Positions 32,857-45,341 of a stretch of 64,000 nucleotides of DNA are shown here, in pieces (positions within the stretch are counted from its first letter, which is position 1; the number at the start of each line of letters is the position of its first letter). The stretch is taken from assembly GCA_003586115.2 (NCBI GenBank), contig QVOM02000053.1, positions 10,125,739-10,189,738 on the forward strand, written 5' to 3'. This stretch comes from Salvator merianae. Its lineage: Eukaryota; Chordata; Lepidosauria; Squamata; Teiidae. Below the pieces are notes generated by a model, which did not search any database, had not been told where the DNA came from, and was given only the letters and a program-made list of their open reading frames with translations. Made by a program: the position numbers and the translations under genes.

Positions 32857-33090
32857 AATAGAAGAAGAACTTGGTTTTTATACCCCGCTTTTCTTGGCCG
32901 AAGCTGACTCAAAGCGGCTTACAAGGTTATTTGTTCGCCCAAAGGCTTACATCTGTCTGTCTTCCACATCACACAATGTGATGCTCCCTATTTATCTACT
33001 TGCAATTACTTGCTTTCGAACAGCTAGGTTGGCTGGAGCTAGAGGCCAGTAGAGGGCGCTCATCCCCTCTACACGGCAGACAGGGGCCTT
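32857..33090 (-). mobile_element. Squamate LINE/SINE 3' end, reversed
   Basis: GAAGAAGAACTTGGTTTTTA then TACCCCGCTTTTCTTGG, CTCAAAGCGGCTTACAAGG is the reverse complement of a widely dispersed squamate 3' tail (GCGGGGTATAAAAACCAA...CTTCTTC). It carries the CTCF-type motif at 33046-33059. Confidence 0.75.
33046..33059 (+). promoter_or_regulatory. CTCF-type motif CCAGTAGAGGGCGC
   Basis: All 14 positions fit the CTCF core consensus CCASYAGRKGGCRS. It is about 6 kb upstream of the URI1 start, at the edge of a dispersed repeat. Motif match only; occupancy is unknown. Confidence 0.6.
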
Positions 33091-34444
33091 GAATTCAGAT
33101 CTTAATAGCAAGTAAGATAAAGAGCCAAGAAGATAGACGCTGAAGGAAAGGTAGAGAAGCTAGTGGATAATGCATATCAGAAGAATAGATCATAAAGAGG
33201 CTACTGACATCACTATGCCTCTCTCTCAGGGATCTCAAAGGTGACGCCAAGGCTGCTGCTCAGCTTAGGGTGGAATCAGAAGATTCTCTCCATCTATAGA
33301 CCTGCTGTCTAGTAGTATTTCTTCTCTAACACGAGAGTACTGTAAGGTCTGATCCTATCTCCAAATCTCTTTTCAACAGCTGTTCCATCTATGATTCAGT
33401 TGTGAGCTTTAAGGCATGGGAAAGGTTCGTCCCTTGGTGAATGGACCAACAGGTGAATACTAGCATGGGAATGGAGACACGCATTTGAACTTTCAAATGC
33501 CACTCCAGGCTGTAGATTGTGGGTCCTTGCTGTGATTAACAGCATTATATTACAGTCTGCACTATAGGCTCATCCTTGCTTGGACAGGACTTGGACCCTG
33601 GGTCTGGTCTGAGAATAACTTAGCTGCATCATGCACCTAAGTCAACTACTTAAGACTATTGATACTAGCTTATAGTGAAACAAGACTCTTGAGTCCTATA
33701 ATGAGAGTGATTTTACATTTGTACAGGCTTTTAGTATCATATATTTCCTGGGACAAATATTTTGGATGTGTTGTGGTCCTTGAGGGTTATTAGGCTCTGC
33801 AGGTGTGCTTTTTTTTTTCTGTTGAGAAAGCTAGGTTTCTACGATAAAGTCCAGATGTGCACTGAGATGTCATGTGTTCTGTTGAGAAAATAACCTTCAT
33901 TTCACATTTGGAAAACAGCTCTCACCCAAATAAAAAGATACAGTCCCAGCTGTTACCATACCTAAGCCTTTACAGTTGTTTTTTTCTGAAATATGAGTTC
34001 AAGCAGAGTTAAAAAGAGAGGCCCCATGTGTAATACTTCCACGTGTCAGGTGGAAACCCAAGAGATGAATTAAGTCAGTGACCTAGGTGTCCATGAATAG
34101 GGCTGGTCAACATCCATTTGATATCACAGGCTCTAATTCCATTTTTTAGCACTCTGTTGATAGTTGTGGATGCACCTGCAAGGTACTTCCAGACATCAAA
34201 GGCATTTTTGGCTACTAAAGGCAATGAATATGACTTTGTATTCAAAACTGTGAATCTCCAGATTGTCTTTTTTCTTCACCTATAATAAGTGGTTAAAGCT
34301 GCTATACAAGTAAAAAAGTCATTCCTTCTATATTGAGGAAGAGTGACCACAATAGTGTTAGATCAAAGCAATGGAGCATGGAGGTATTCTGAGGCATTAA
34401 TAACATTTTATACTAATCTTAGGGCTCGATTAGGAACTTTGCTA

Positions 34445-34660
34445 TCAATGGGCCTTTTCACACTTACCCAATAGACATGAACAAGTGGATTGCTGGAGCG
34501 TTGCATCCGCATGTGGGATGCGCTACAGTGTTCCTGATGACCTGCTGCGACAGTACGGAGGCCCGGAGGTCCCACGAACATCCGTGGCGCACTTTGCGTG
34601 GGGCATGAACACCTGGGTTTAAAGCTGGCGGCCGCCACTGCCCAACATGTCCTTTTCTGA
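34445..34660. other. CpG-rich patch with short inverted repeats
   Basis: Contains GCATCC/GGATGC around 34505-34525 and several CpGs in AT-rich surroundings. The 136- and 76-codon minus-strand frames crossing it have no recognisable domain. Likely an old GC-rich transposon relic. Confidence 0.3.
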
Positions 34661-36781
34661 GTGTCTTCTCAGAAAACTGCTGTAAGTTGTTGCACTGTGA
34701 CAGGGATTGCAACATAAGATCACAGTCAGAAATGCCTTTCCAGTACCTCACCATCCTCTGAACTTCCAGATATGCTTTGTCTAACTCTTGCTTTTTCCTC
34801 CCTTGACTCTTAATGATTTTGTAGGCACTGCATCTGGTTGCAATCTCTTTGCAAAACAGGACTATCAGTTCCAAATTTAGATGGTTGTGCCTTTATGCAG
34901 GGAAAGCTGGAACAAGATAGCCTCTGTAAATAAGGAATACCCTTGCCTGGGACATCAGGAATTCACATTTGCACCTCCACAAACAGAGAAAAAAGTGGAA
35001 AATTCCCTGTGTTTTTGCCTTGAGGCAAGCATGAAAATAAGCAACTTTGGTGTTAATGTTTCTTTGTCACACTGTTTATATTTTTATTTTTTTAAAAAAA
35101 CTCTCTCCTGACATTTTTTTGTTTTCACATTTTGCTTTACTCCTTACAATGGAGCAAACCCTGTGTACATACAATTTCACTTGATATAATATATTCATTA
35201 ACGAATTCGGTGCTTTTAAGAACTAAAATTCAATCTATGTCCCTTAGTGCCCAGTACTCCTTTTATTTCTTTCACCTTTTCTGTTGTTCCCCACCATCTG
35301 TTCTGTTCTAACATACCGTATTCTCTTGCCCAAGGCATCTCCTATTTACTGACTCCCTACTAGTTTTGTTTAATTCTTCCCAGTCAACTTCCAAATGCTA
35401 CCGAGCATTGCATTAATCTTTATTAAAAACAGGAACTATAGTGAGGCTGTGAAACAAATTGAGAGAAGCCACAGACTCTGCTCTTCTTTATGACAATATT
35501 GAGGCAAATTCAGTGGGTAGAATTTGTATAAAACTAAAAAATACAAAACCCTCAATACACAATAGACTTTTGGATTGAGAAGAACTCCCAAAAGAGGAGC
35601 AGGTCTGAGGGTGGTCTTTGGCAGAGCTGCTTCCTTGACTATGTTAAAGGGTACCTCCATGGCTACATTTCAGAGGACAGTGGTGCACAATGGCACAATG
35701 GACTGAAGTAACCTTCAGTAGAGGGCAAAACTGTGGTCTCCGTGTAAGGGTGACTCAGAGAGTTTTTGTGTCCTTCACTGGGATGGCATGCTCATCATGG
35801 AATCCCTCATGCCGCTGCACGTGGAAGCATGGCAGCTTAACCATTTCCAAAAGGCACCCAGTAAGAGAGGTAGAGAACTGACTTTGGGGCAGATTCACAC
35901 TTGCCTCTTCAATGTCCAGACAGGGTGGACCACCCTGTCCCAGAATGCACAACTTGTCCCAAGTTAGGACAGGTTGTCTCTGGTGCAGGACAAAGCCATC
36001 GGCGTTGAGACAGGCCCTGCACTGGCTCTGAAGCCAATGGCAGCTTCAAAGCTGGCATTAGCACTTTTGAATGCTCTGAAGGCCAGGAATGAACGTTCTT
36101 GAGCTTTGGAGCTCCTAGAAGGTCCATTTCAGCACACATCCCATCCCGTTGCACCATCAAAAACAGTCTCCTGTGGTATTCCAGACCACTGAGGTATGTC
36201 TTCTGCATGCTTCCATGATCCAGTATACTACCCCTAGCACGTCAGTAGACTTCATGCCAAAGACCACTGGTAAACTAGTCCAGGGTGCCATTTTGGGCAC
36301 TTAGCCTAGTCTACACTACATCCTGTGTGGAGGGAGTGTGCTAGGAGGGGGCAGGTCCCCCCATAATCCATACTATGATACAGTAGCTTGACCCAAGGGA
36401 CTGACTGGACCACTCTATCTGCACATGATGGAGCTTTGGAGTGGGCTGTGGTGTGAAAATGGTGCTATAGCCTGCTCTAGGCATGGACGTGTAAGTGGTC
36501 CCCACAGCAGTCTAGCTCTACTAGACCAGTGACCTCTGTGCGGACAACACCCAAACTGTGGACCAGTATACCACACCAGATGCCATTTTGACAGGCACAC
36601 TGAAGTCACGCTGGAAGTGTGCTGCTTCTGGGCACCCAGCTGAGACTGCCCCAACCAGCAACTTCAGAGCCTGGGAACCTTTGTTCCCATCTTCCAAAAT
36701 TGGGCTGGGTTGGCCAAGCATAAAGCAAATGGCCCTTCGAGTGCTCCTGCAGCATCATGGGTCAGGATGACTGGAGCAGAC

Positions 36782-36845
36782 CAGTTAATATTAAACTAGA
36801 TGGGGTTTTGGTACAATCCAGCAGAGCCTTCTGTATTCTTATGCT
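36782..36845 (+). mobile_element. CR1-type LINE 3' end, fragment
   Basis: ACTAGATGGGGTTTTGGTAC, AATCCAGCAGAGCCTTCTGT and ATTCTTATG match the 3' end family described at 43228-43535. Confidence 0.65.
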
Positions 36846-36849
36846 AAAA

Positions 36850-37640
36850 GCTAAGCACATAGTTATGAATATACACTTGTGCTGGTATTTTGACGTGAAA
36901 TCTGCATTTGCATATTTCCTTTTGCACAGTTCCTAAATGCATTTTTTGCCTGGTGATATTTCAAAATGTTATGCCACTAACACATTTGTAACTTCCCCAT
37001 AAGCACATTACAGCAAACTTAGTATTATATATGTTGAAAAACCAATAGCACCAATATAAATATTATAAAAGAGATTCATTTGTCTTCTAGCTCTGTTCAT
37101 TTTCTTTGAAATGACCTGTCCTAGATTTTTAGATTAAAAATAACAAGAATGTAATTCATAAATACCACATGAATTTGATTTTAAAAAATTAAAACCTTAC
37201 CTACGGTACTTTAGTACCTGACTTGTATATTTATGTGACTATTGTTAGAAGTGACTAATTGGGTTTGATTAGCTTCATCATTAATATTCTGTCCATAATT
37301 TAACATGCTTCAATAAAATACCCTAAAGCAGTATAATGATTAGATTTCAGGAATATGTGTTTTGCAATTAAGTTGCTCTTGATTTTGATATGCAGATTAA
37401 GAAATGGTGGTCTCGTCTAAAAAAAATACTGCCCTTATTAACTCAGCAGTATATTCTGAAGATTAGGTAAGAAATCCAAGATTTTCTCTTTGTATATGCT
37501 AGTTAAAATGTATTTCAATCAAGCATATGTGAGCAAATCAGATTTGATTAGTTAAGTTCACAGTCATTCTATCTAAATGAATAATGTGTCACCTAACATT
37601 GCAAAAATTTGATTAATAGTTTATCAGTTAATTAAAAATG
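36850..37640. other. Long repeat-free AT-rich block, candidate conserved element
   Basis: About 0.8 kb with no recognisable repeat, rich in TAATTG, TTGATTAG and ATTAAT words, typical of developmental enhancers in gene deserts. No coding frame. Inference only. Confidence 0.25.
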
Positions 37641-38080
37641 TGGTTTAATTTTTCTTTTCTTTTTTTTCTTTTTTGGGATAATGCAAGGTAGATAGTCTTT
37701 GGCGTTCATCACGCATGCAAATAACGTTATCTTGAATCTATTGTTCTTTTTCATTCCATGGCCAACTGGCAAAGAAAGAAAGATCTGAGAATGATCTCTG
37801 TAAGAACAAAGTAGTAAAACTTTTGTTTTCTCATACATATGGTTGCCAGTTGTTTCAGTTCAAGCTGAAGAGAAAAGGTTTTTAATTTATGCCTGGAGCC
37901 CACAGGGATTTGTCCTTTCTCCTTTTTCTGGCCTGGCATTAGTGACCCTTAAATATTTCCTGATTGCATGACAACCACTTATCTATGGGCAAACCCTGCA
38001 TGGTTGGGGGCTACATCTAAATAATTCAAGTGCCTAGGAAGAGCAGATTCTGTGGGTATTTGCAATGGAGTCAGCACCTA

Positions 38081-38158
38081 GGCTACCCATATGCTCAAAA
38101 GCTCTACTGAACTCAGTGGTGCTTACTTGCAAGGAGACATGCTTCAAATTCAGCCCTT
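38081..38158. mobile_element. Dispersed repeat R2, copy 3
   Basis: CTACTGAACTCAGTGGTGCT, TACTTGCAAGGAGACATGCT and a degenerate end match the family motif (TTGAACTCAGTGGGACTTACT). Confidence 0.55.
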
Positions 38159-38509
38159 CTGACACTTTGGCCCTGAAAAGTTTCCTACTGTATATATGAG
38201 CCCCACCTAAAACGTAAGTCTGGTAATTGGAAAACTGCACAAAGACGACATAACAGCATCCAGTTAATTCTGAACATCAAGCACTATTTGCTCAATTGTG
38301 CAAAAAGCTCATGACAAAGTGCGAATAGTAGATGAGGACCTCACAACTTACAGATAAGCTGCTTCCTCCATTCTGATTCTAAGATGTTTGATGACCAGCT
38401 CCCTACCAGTGTTATGGTCACTTCCTGATCTCGTCATCCAACTCTGTTATCTTAAGTAGGCATAGCTAGTGCAAACCAGCTGCTCTCTTTTGAACTTTAA
38501 AGTCCAGGT

Positions 38510-38640
38510 GTGTCCAATGCTTGGCCCTCAAGATGTTGCCAAATTTCATTTCGCATCAGCTCTAGTTGAAAGCACAGCCAGTGACAAGCTATGATATCAC
38601 TCAACGGCTTCTGGAAAGCCAGATATGAGACACCCCTATA
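38510..38640. mobile_element. Palindromic dispersed repeat, degenerate copy
   Basis: GTGTCCAATGCTTGGCCCTC then AAGATGTTGCCAAATTTCAT resembles the other copies' CTCCAGATGTTGTTGGACTAC end. Confidence 0.4.
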
Positions 38641-39587
38641 ACCAACACCACCCAGGGATTCAGAGGTTGACCTCCGAATATGCAGAGCAATAGTGCTACA
38701 GTTAATCCAGATGTTTCCTAAGAAAGTGTCAATAAGGTCATCAGATACGTATAGGTTGTAGGAACTGTTGTGACTTCATAGCTTCTGGTTGAAACTGAAG
38801 ATTTGTGAACAGCTTTTTACTAAGGCATTCTTTCTGCCCTGTGCATAACCACTGATGGAAAAATTAGAAGGCTGATGTAACTTGGCCAACAAGCATTAGA
38901 ATGGGAGAGGGTTAATTTGTTCAATTCCTTTGTTGTTTAGCTGCTGCTTCTCTGCTGCTTCCTTGGAAAACAAACCAGAGAGACTTGGCTTTAGGTATCA
39001 AGGATTGTGCTTGGTTATTTTTTACAGTCCTGTTAGACACACTAGAAATGCCAGAATACAGGGGCTGGGACCAACAGACAAAGTGTCAGATTTCCACCGA
39101 CGTATACCCCCAAAAGACCATTTTAAGAAAGTAAAGTAGGGGGCGTCCCTTCCTTTTTTTCTCCCCTTAAAGCAACCCATCATTTATAGTGGCATGAGGA
39201 GGGAATTCTAACCCTTCAGTTCCCACTTTTAGCCCTTTGTTTGGGAGGGGTGCTTGTAATTTTGTGCAAGAGCTCTGTTAAGGACCTCAGCAGCTAAGTA
39301 GACCTTCTGCTAAATAGACTTTTGCACAGTAGAACATCTTGGGGAGGGCATAATTATTGCACAAGAGTGGAGCAGAAGGAAACGTCAGAGAGAAGCCAGA
39401 GATTGATAGGTTGTGCAGACCAGTCATTTTCAGTGGTGGGAAGGAATTTCAGAAGGGGTCTGGTAGGCGGCAGACCCTTTAGAAACAATACTTCCTTTGG
39501 TGTGTTGAAAGAACAAACACACTAGCTGTGCCTTATCTATTCTCCTGACACGATCATGTGGATTTCCTTTTGAAGCACAAGATAAAG

Positions 39588-39609
39588 CTTGGGTGTAGCT
39601 GGGGCCTAA
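39588..39609. mobile_element. M1 end fragment
   Basis: GGGTGTAGCTGGGGCC is identical to the right end of the copy at 29075-29304. No other part of the element is nearby. Confidence 0.5.
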
Positions 39610-40494
39610 AGCCCAAGGGAGCTTAAGGGAAGAGGAGTTTGATGAATACAAAAGCCAAAAACATCACTTATCAGCCCTTTTTCGGGGATTGTGGAAAATA
39701 ACAATATAATTAAATAATAAAAACTAAGGAAAAGTAACACAGTGATATTGTTTACAACAATAATTTTTATATAGCAGCAAATTTGTTTTATATATAATTT
39801 TATATAATTATTTTGATGTATTAGCATTTTATACAGTCCCCTTAGAAGGTCTTTGTGACTGAAATATGCTGTGGATGTTTCCTTCACACAACACACACAC
39901 ACAACTGTTTGTATCCTTTCCTTGCACCAAGCATCACTTTTCCTGGCTCCATGTCTCAGGGTCTGGTCCACACAATTGCTTAAAAGCCAAACAGTTAAAT
40001 TCAAAAGAAATGCAGATGCAAGAAATGCAAGCAGAAGAACAGCAAAAATGATTTCCTCAAAAAATAAAGCCAGGAGAAAATAAAACTAAGAGGGAGACTG
40101 AAGAGCTGAGAAAAGTTAAGAGATGAAAGATGCTGGCCTGCAAGAGGGAATCTAATCACTTTTGCAAACATGTGACTTTCAAGGACACGAACCATCTACC
40201 CACTTGTAGAAATAACTTTACAGATGGTTTACATCTGGATTGTCCATGTTTAGCGAACGTTCTTTCCAAGTGTTCTACCACGATTTTGGCTAATGAGTGC
40301 AGAAGCTCTGATATTAAATGATCATCATTTTTGTGCGTGGTTTGATAGTTGCCTGTTGTTTGTTTATTTGCATTTAGGCTGCTTGTGAGTACATACTGAT
40401 GTGAACACACCCTGAATAACTGTGCAAATTTCCAAGCTTCATTTTTCTTTTAAAGATGCAGAAATACTAACAGTTTTCTTGTGGTTATTGTCTT

Positions 40495-40570
40495 TCCTTT
40501 GTTTATTTTTGGTATTTATATCCCCCTTTTCAGGGAGACCTTGCAAAGTAGCATGCATGCATTATAAAAA
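40495..40570 (-). mobile_element. LINE 3'-tail fragment, reversed
   Basis: GTTTATTTTTGGTATTTATA then TCCCCCTTTTCAGGGAG is the reverse of a LINE/SINE tail of the GGGATATAAATA type. Confidence 0.45.
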
Positions 40571-40639
40571 TACAATGCACTAAGACAACTGAAAGCATGA
40601 TGAAATGTGAAGGAAAGCCCTTTCACTTTCCTCTAGTAC

Positions 40640-41040
40640 GATATTCTTGCTACTTCCTACAACATAATTAAAGTTATGGTTCCACCACTTCAGCAACTGC
40701 TCAGTTTGGCTTTTCAATTGCTGTTGAATTAGCCTGAAACAGAGAGATTTATTTCTGTTTGCATGGATTTTCCTAATATTCAGATGCCTGTATCTATGGC
40801 AGCAACTGCCTGCAGATTAGGATACGGAATAATGCGGATGGAATGAGACCAATTAGAATCCATCTCTTGATCTCCTTTGGAAAGATCAAATGGAGTTTCC
40901 AGTTGTAATCGGCAGGTCAGCGCTGATATATAGATTTTCATTTTCCAACTTTATATAAATGAATACATCTATGCTAGTCTGTGCACAATAAAAAACATGT
41001 GCAGAATGTGTTAATTTGCAGATCATGTATTTGGATTGTG
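40640..41040. other. Repeat-free block, candidate conserved element
   Basis: Contains GATTAGG, AATTAG, CATTTAT and TTTGCATGG-like words and no repeat or coding frame. The balanced, complex composition (GGATACGGAATAATGCGGAT) differs from neighbouring decayed repeats. Inference only. Confidence 0.25.
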
Positions 41041-41064
41041 CAAACTAATAAAATTTACTGCTAT

Positions 41065-41160
41065 ATTGTTGTTATTTGCATTTCTACATTACTCTGCAGA
41101 GGTCTCAGAGCTGGTTACAACAGACCAAACCTGTAAAACAAATTTATGACCAATTAAAGA
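41065..41160 (-). mobile_element. LINE 3'-tail fragment, reversed
   Basis: GTTGTTATTTGCATTTCTAC, ATTACTCTGCAGAGGTCTCA and GAGCTGGTTACAACA follow the reversed tail of common reptile LINEs. Confidence 0.5.
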
Positions 41161-42449
41161 TATATATAAAGCTTAAAAAGAAGTATAGATTTGGAAGATT
41201 GGGGGAAAATATATTCTAAAGCTGCATTTGGATCTCAATGCTAAGGAAATAGCATTAAAACAATTAAACAGATGGTACTGCATACCTATACAATTAAAAT
41301 TAAAATGTTTTGACAAAACTTGCACTGGTCTATGCTGGCCTTGTGGATGGTAAAAAATGACTTTATATTCAATTACAGTGGCAATGTGATACTGTATTTC
41401 ATTTTGGAAAGAAGTTATTGAAGAAGTGTCTAAGACAGGATGTTTGTTTACATAACTATTGCAGAATTGTCCTTGAATTGCCAGACGTGCTTACCCATTC
41501 CAGGTAATCATTCCAGAATTTTGAAGCAATATAATGCAATAAAAGTATTGAGGGGAAAAAGGACTATAAACAATGTACCATTTCCTTATTCTAATGGCAG
41601 CCTCCGGTCTGGATTACTTTTGAGAACTTTCTGGAGAACTTTCGAGAACACATCACAGCATCCAAAATGGGTGTCACTAACAAAGTGAGAGGAACAGACG
41701 AAGATGGAAGCAGATACGCACTGTCTACTTTTAACCTGTTCTTTCCTGATGTGGAATTCAAGCCAATTTCCTTTTAAAGTGAAATAAGGTTTCACTTTAA
41801 GGTTTGTGTGTAGCTACATCCTGAGACATCATTCAAACACGTGCTAATTTATATTAAGCCTGCAGTTTTGCTTACATTGTGAGTACATAAGTTCAGAACT
41901 CACAGGCATTTATTTTTGAGCAAACCTAGAGAGCATTTTATGGCACAGCAATATTTAAGTCACTACGGTCCCAAAATTCAAAAGAGCTTTATCTTTGGCA
42001 CATTTTAATGTACTTCCTAAATCCCTTATATAGCTCAACTTTGCCATTAGGTGAAGGTGCCATAGAATCTACAGCCAATGGTTTATTATATCGTTCTTTG
42101 TATAAAAATGCTCATTTGCAATTCATAACTTTTAAAGTAAAGATTCACGGCCATTCAGAGTTGTTTTGTCTCCTGTTATTGCCTTCTGGTCAGAATGATT
42201 TTATTTCTTTGAATGTTGCTAAATGCTGCTGTATCATTTGAAGAATTCAATAGAGACTGATTTCTGGTTAATGTTTTATTTTGCTATCTTGTTTGCTGTT
42301 TGCTGTTATTTGGTCAATGACCACAATAAACCAGCTGAAATAGTAGCGCACATGTTACATATGCAAAAAACTCCAGACTCAACAGCCTCTCTCTGAAACC
42401 CCCAAAGAACTCCTGTTTGACAATAGCAAAACTAAACTCCATAAAGCAG

Positions 42450-42652
42450 AGATTGCCAACCTTTTTTCACTTGTGTACCCCTTGGCAGTCCATTTCCATA
42501 AATTGTACCCTCATAATAATTGCTGTTATTTCAAGTGTATATGTTGCAACTGTAAGTGCCTTTTTCTGCCATTTTTTTTTTCATGTACCCCTAAATGTCC
42601 TAGTTCGTACCCTCTTGGGGGATACACGTATCCCAGCTTTGGAATCACTGCC
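42450..42652 (-). mobile_element. Dispersed repeat R1, copy 2
   Basis: The reverse complement matches 53-224 block by block, including GGTACAATTTATGGAAA. The ends carry GTACC-rich sequence (GTGTACCCCTTGGC on one side, CGTACCCTCTTGGGGG on the other). The two copies are in opposite orientation and 42 kb apart. Confidence 0.7.
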
Positions 42653-42873
42653 ATAAAGAGCAGTTTCCTTTGTTCTATGATTGTGCTGCCTCATGATATT
42701 TTAAAAGGTAACTTGCAATACATATTGGGTTGGCTTGTTACAATCTTGTAGCAAATAGCTCTATGGTGCATGACATCAAACGGAACTTCTAAAAATGCTT
42801 ATTGAATAAAACATGTAGAAAACAAGCAGTATGGATGCCAAACCGAAACAAGAAGATCTGTCCTTCAGCACGT

Positions 42874-42945
42874 GCCATAGCATCTGAATAGCGTCTTCAA
42901 GATGCATAGCATCTTCATAGATCTGCATAGCATCTTCAGGGTGCC
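42874..42945. repeat. Short minisatellite, unit about GCATAGCATCTTCA
   Basis: Four imperfect units (CATAGCATCTGAATAGCGTC, ATGCATAGCATCTTCATAGA, TGCATAGCATCTTCAGG) in tandem. Confidence 0.85.
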
Positions 42946-43227
42946 ATGAATATTCCATAGGGGGAAAGGCCCCTCACAACCCTCCCCCTTATGGCACATT
43001 CCCTGAGCAGGGTAAATGCAGCTACATTTCCCTGCAGTGCTTCATAACTGCATGAAATGATCATTTGAAAGCTGTGTTTTGTGTTTACTTGGCTTGTCTT
43101 TTTCTCATATTAAATTTTGCTTGAAGACCTGAAAAAAATGTAAGTGAGACAGATATGCAAAAATAGAAGAAATCAGTAAGGAGGCAAATAGGTCTTCATG
43201 GTCCTGTATACCCTCAAAGCTGAAATG

Positions 43228-43535
43228 GAAGTATGAACTCTGGTGGCCATAGTACCAGAAGAGGTGGTGAGAGCAACCAGCCTGGATGGCTTTAAGAAGG
43301 GTGAGGAAAATTCATGGAGGACAGGTGTGTCAATGGCTACTAGAATGGATGCTTAGATACTGCCTCCAGGTTGGAGAGACAGGCAGGATGCCTCTAAAGG
43401 CCATTTGCAGGGAACTGAGAGCTGGTGAAGGTTTTGTCTTCTGCGTGAGAATGCCCGGAAGCAACTGTGTGAGCCAGGATGCTGGACTAGATGGGCTGGA
43501 GCCTGATCCAGCAGGGCTCCTTTTATGTTCTTATC
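43228..43535 (+). mobile_element. CR1-type LINE 3' end (longest copy)
   Basis: Begins with CAGCCTGGATGGCTTTAAGA, continues through CTGCCTCCAGGTTGGAGAGA, CAGGCAGGATGCCTCTAAAG and ATGCTGGACTAGATGGGCTG to GATCCAGCAGGGCTCCTTTT and a TATGTTCTTA tail. At least six other copies in the window share this sequence. The LINE assignment rests on this known reptile 3' end; no ORF is left. Confidence 0.8.
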
Positions 43536-43997
43536 TTTTTATTCCTTCCCATTTAGCTGATCAGATGAGCCTTGCTTCTTCACTACTGACACCACCACCT
43601 TTTTTTTTTTTTCTGAAATGCATATTTATCCACATGTGTACTTAGTGTCCATTTTAACTCTGGTTCTTTTCTGGTATATCTTTTGCGCTTTGTATTCTTA
43701 TGCCACTGCTCATGATCAACACATGCTTACGCAATGAGCTTTTCAACTGAAGGACTGATGTTTAAAATGAGCTGCTTCCTCAGGACCTTGCACAGCCCAA
43801 GAATCAGTGGAGTACAGGATGCAGCCCAGAAGGAGCTCTCCAAGGTGCCAGGCAGGAATCTCTGCCAGCTGTGGCTGGAAATATCAAAGATTGCACTTCT
43901 GTATGTAAGGCTGGTGCTATTCCACTGGACTGTGTTCTATCTCACTTATCGCAAAGTTTGTTGACTTCCTCCTATGATAGATATTATCCAATCTGAA

Positions 43998-44177
43998 GCT
44001 CTTTTTGCACTGAGTCTTATCCCAGACTATATCCCAGAATAGGGACCTACTGTCCACATGCTAGTGAAGACAATGGCAGGCCCTGGGCAGGGTTTGCCTT
44101 AGTCTGCACTAGCATACAGACAGCAGGCCCTACTCTGGGATATATGCTGGAATAAGATCCAGTGCAGAAAGGGCCTG
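43998..44177. mobile_element. Foldback element M2
   Basis: TTTTTGCACTGAGTCTTATC with ATATCCCAGAATAGGG on the left pairs with CCCTACTCTGGGATATATGC and AATAAGATCCAGTGCAGAAA on the right. About 75-bp arms surround a short centre (GGCAGGCCCTGGGCAGGG). Non-autonomous transposon with long inverted repeats. Confidence 0.8.
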
Positions 44178-44182
44178 AGACC

Positions 44183-44200
44183 CTACCTACCTACCTACCT
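44183..44200. repeat. (CTAC)n microsatellite
   Basis: Four CTAC units directly after element M2. Confidence 0.95.
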
Positions 44201-44329
44201 GAGTCCCTGTGTATAAAAATACTAAATTTCTCTCTCAATTATCTTTTCCTTGTGTATCATATATTTGAGAACTATCAGCCTGTCAGCAGGGAATCAGCTA
44301 ATATTATGTATTATAAGCTGCTCTAAGAG

Positions 44330-44395
44330 CCTTTCTAGACTTAAAAATGGGATAAAAATGCATCAAATAAATAAATAATAAAAAGATAGAGAAAT
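44330..44395 (+). mobile_element. LINE/SINE 3' tail fragment
   Basis: CCTTTCTAGACTTAAAAATG then GGATAAAAATGCATCAAATA, AATAAATAATAAAA. A related piece is at 44615-44665 (CCTTTCTAGACTTAAGGGTG). Confidence 0.5.
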
Positions 44396-45275
44396 ATGAC
44401 TATGTCCCTAGGCGTAAGAGATTTACCCAAACAGGGCAGACAAAAGGAATTTTTTTTCACACAACGTATAGTTAAACTCTGGAATTAGGTTCCATGAGGT
44501 GTGGTATGATTGCCGGCTTGGATGGTTTCAGATAAGCTTTGGACCAATTCATAAGAGATTAGGACTATCAATGGCCTGAAAACAACAAACTGTCTAATAT
44601 TATGTATTGTAAGTCTAGAACCTTTCTAGACTTAAGGGTGGGATAAAGTTGTGTTAGGTAAGTGTCACAATCCCAGGATCCCAGAACCTTCAAAACTTAA
44701 GGCTGTTACATACAGCAAAACTGGTGTTGCTTTTGTCTACGGCTGTAGAGTATAATGGCGAAGGCTATTCGGAACACAAAACTCAGCTTTGGGCCTGTCA
44801 AGATTTCCAGCTGATTTCAGTCTTAACTGTGAGCATCCAGCACTGTGAGAAGGCAAAGGCCCTAATGGTGAGCTCTAGATGGGTATATACCTGCAATGGA
44901 TAGCAACTAATTGCTCATGGATAATGATGTAATAGGTTTCCCATCCACCATTAATACGTAGCTATATTAATATATCACAACCTGGTAATGTGGTATGACT
45001 AGGATCTATATCAAATGATTATGTCAATGGGCCATTAAGCAAATAGTATATTAAACCCAGAGTACAGCATGAGCCTATGAATATAAGGGTACATTGAGAA
45101 CTTAAGCAAGATACAAAGAAAAACACAGGAATTAGCATGCAGATGGGGACATTGCCGCAAAATAGCTTTTACATGTTTTCCAGATAAATGAGATAGTGTT
45201 ATGCTACTGTCCCATCCATCCAGGTACACTGGGCAGCCTATCAGCACAGTCTGGTCCATTGGACATAGATAAACA

Positions 45276-45292
45276 GATGGATGGATGGATGA

Positions 45293-45341
<49 letters not shown>

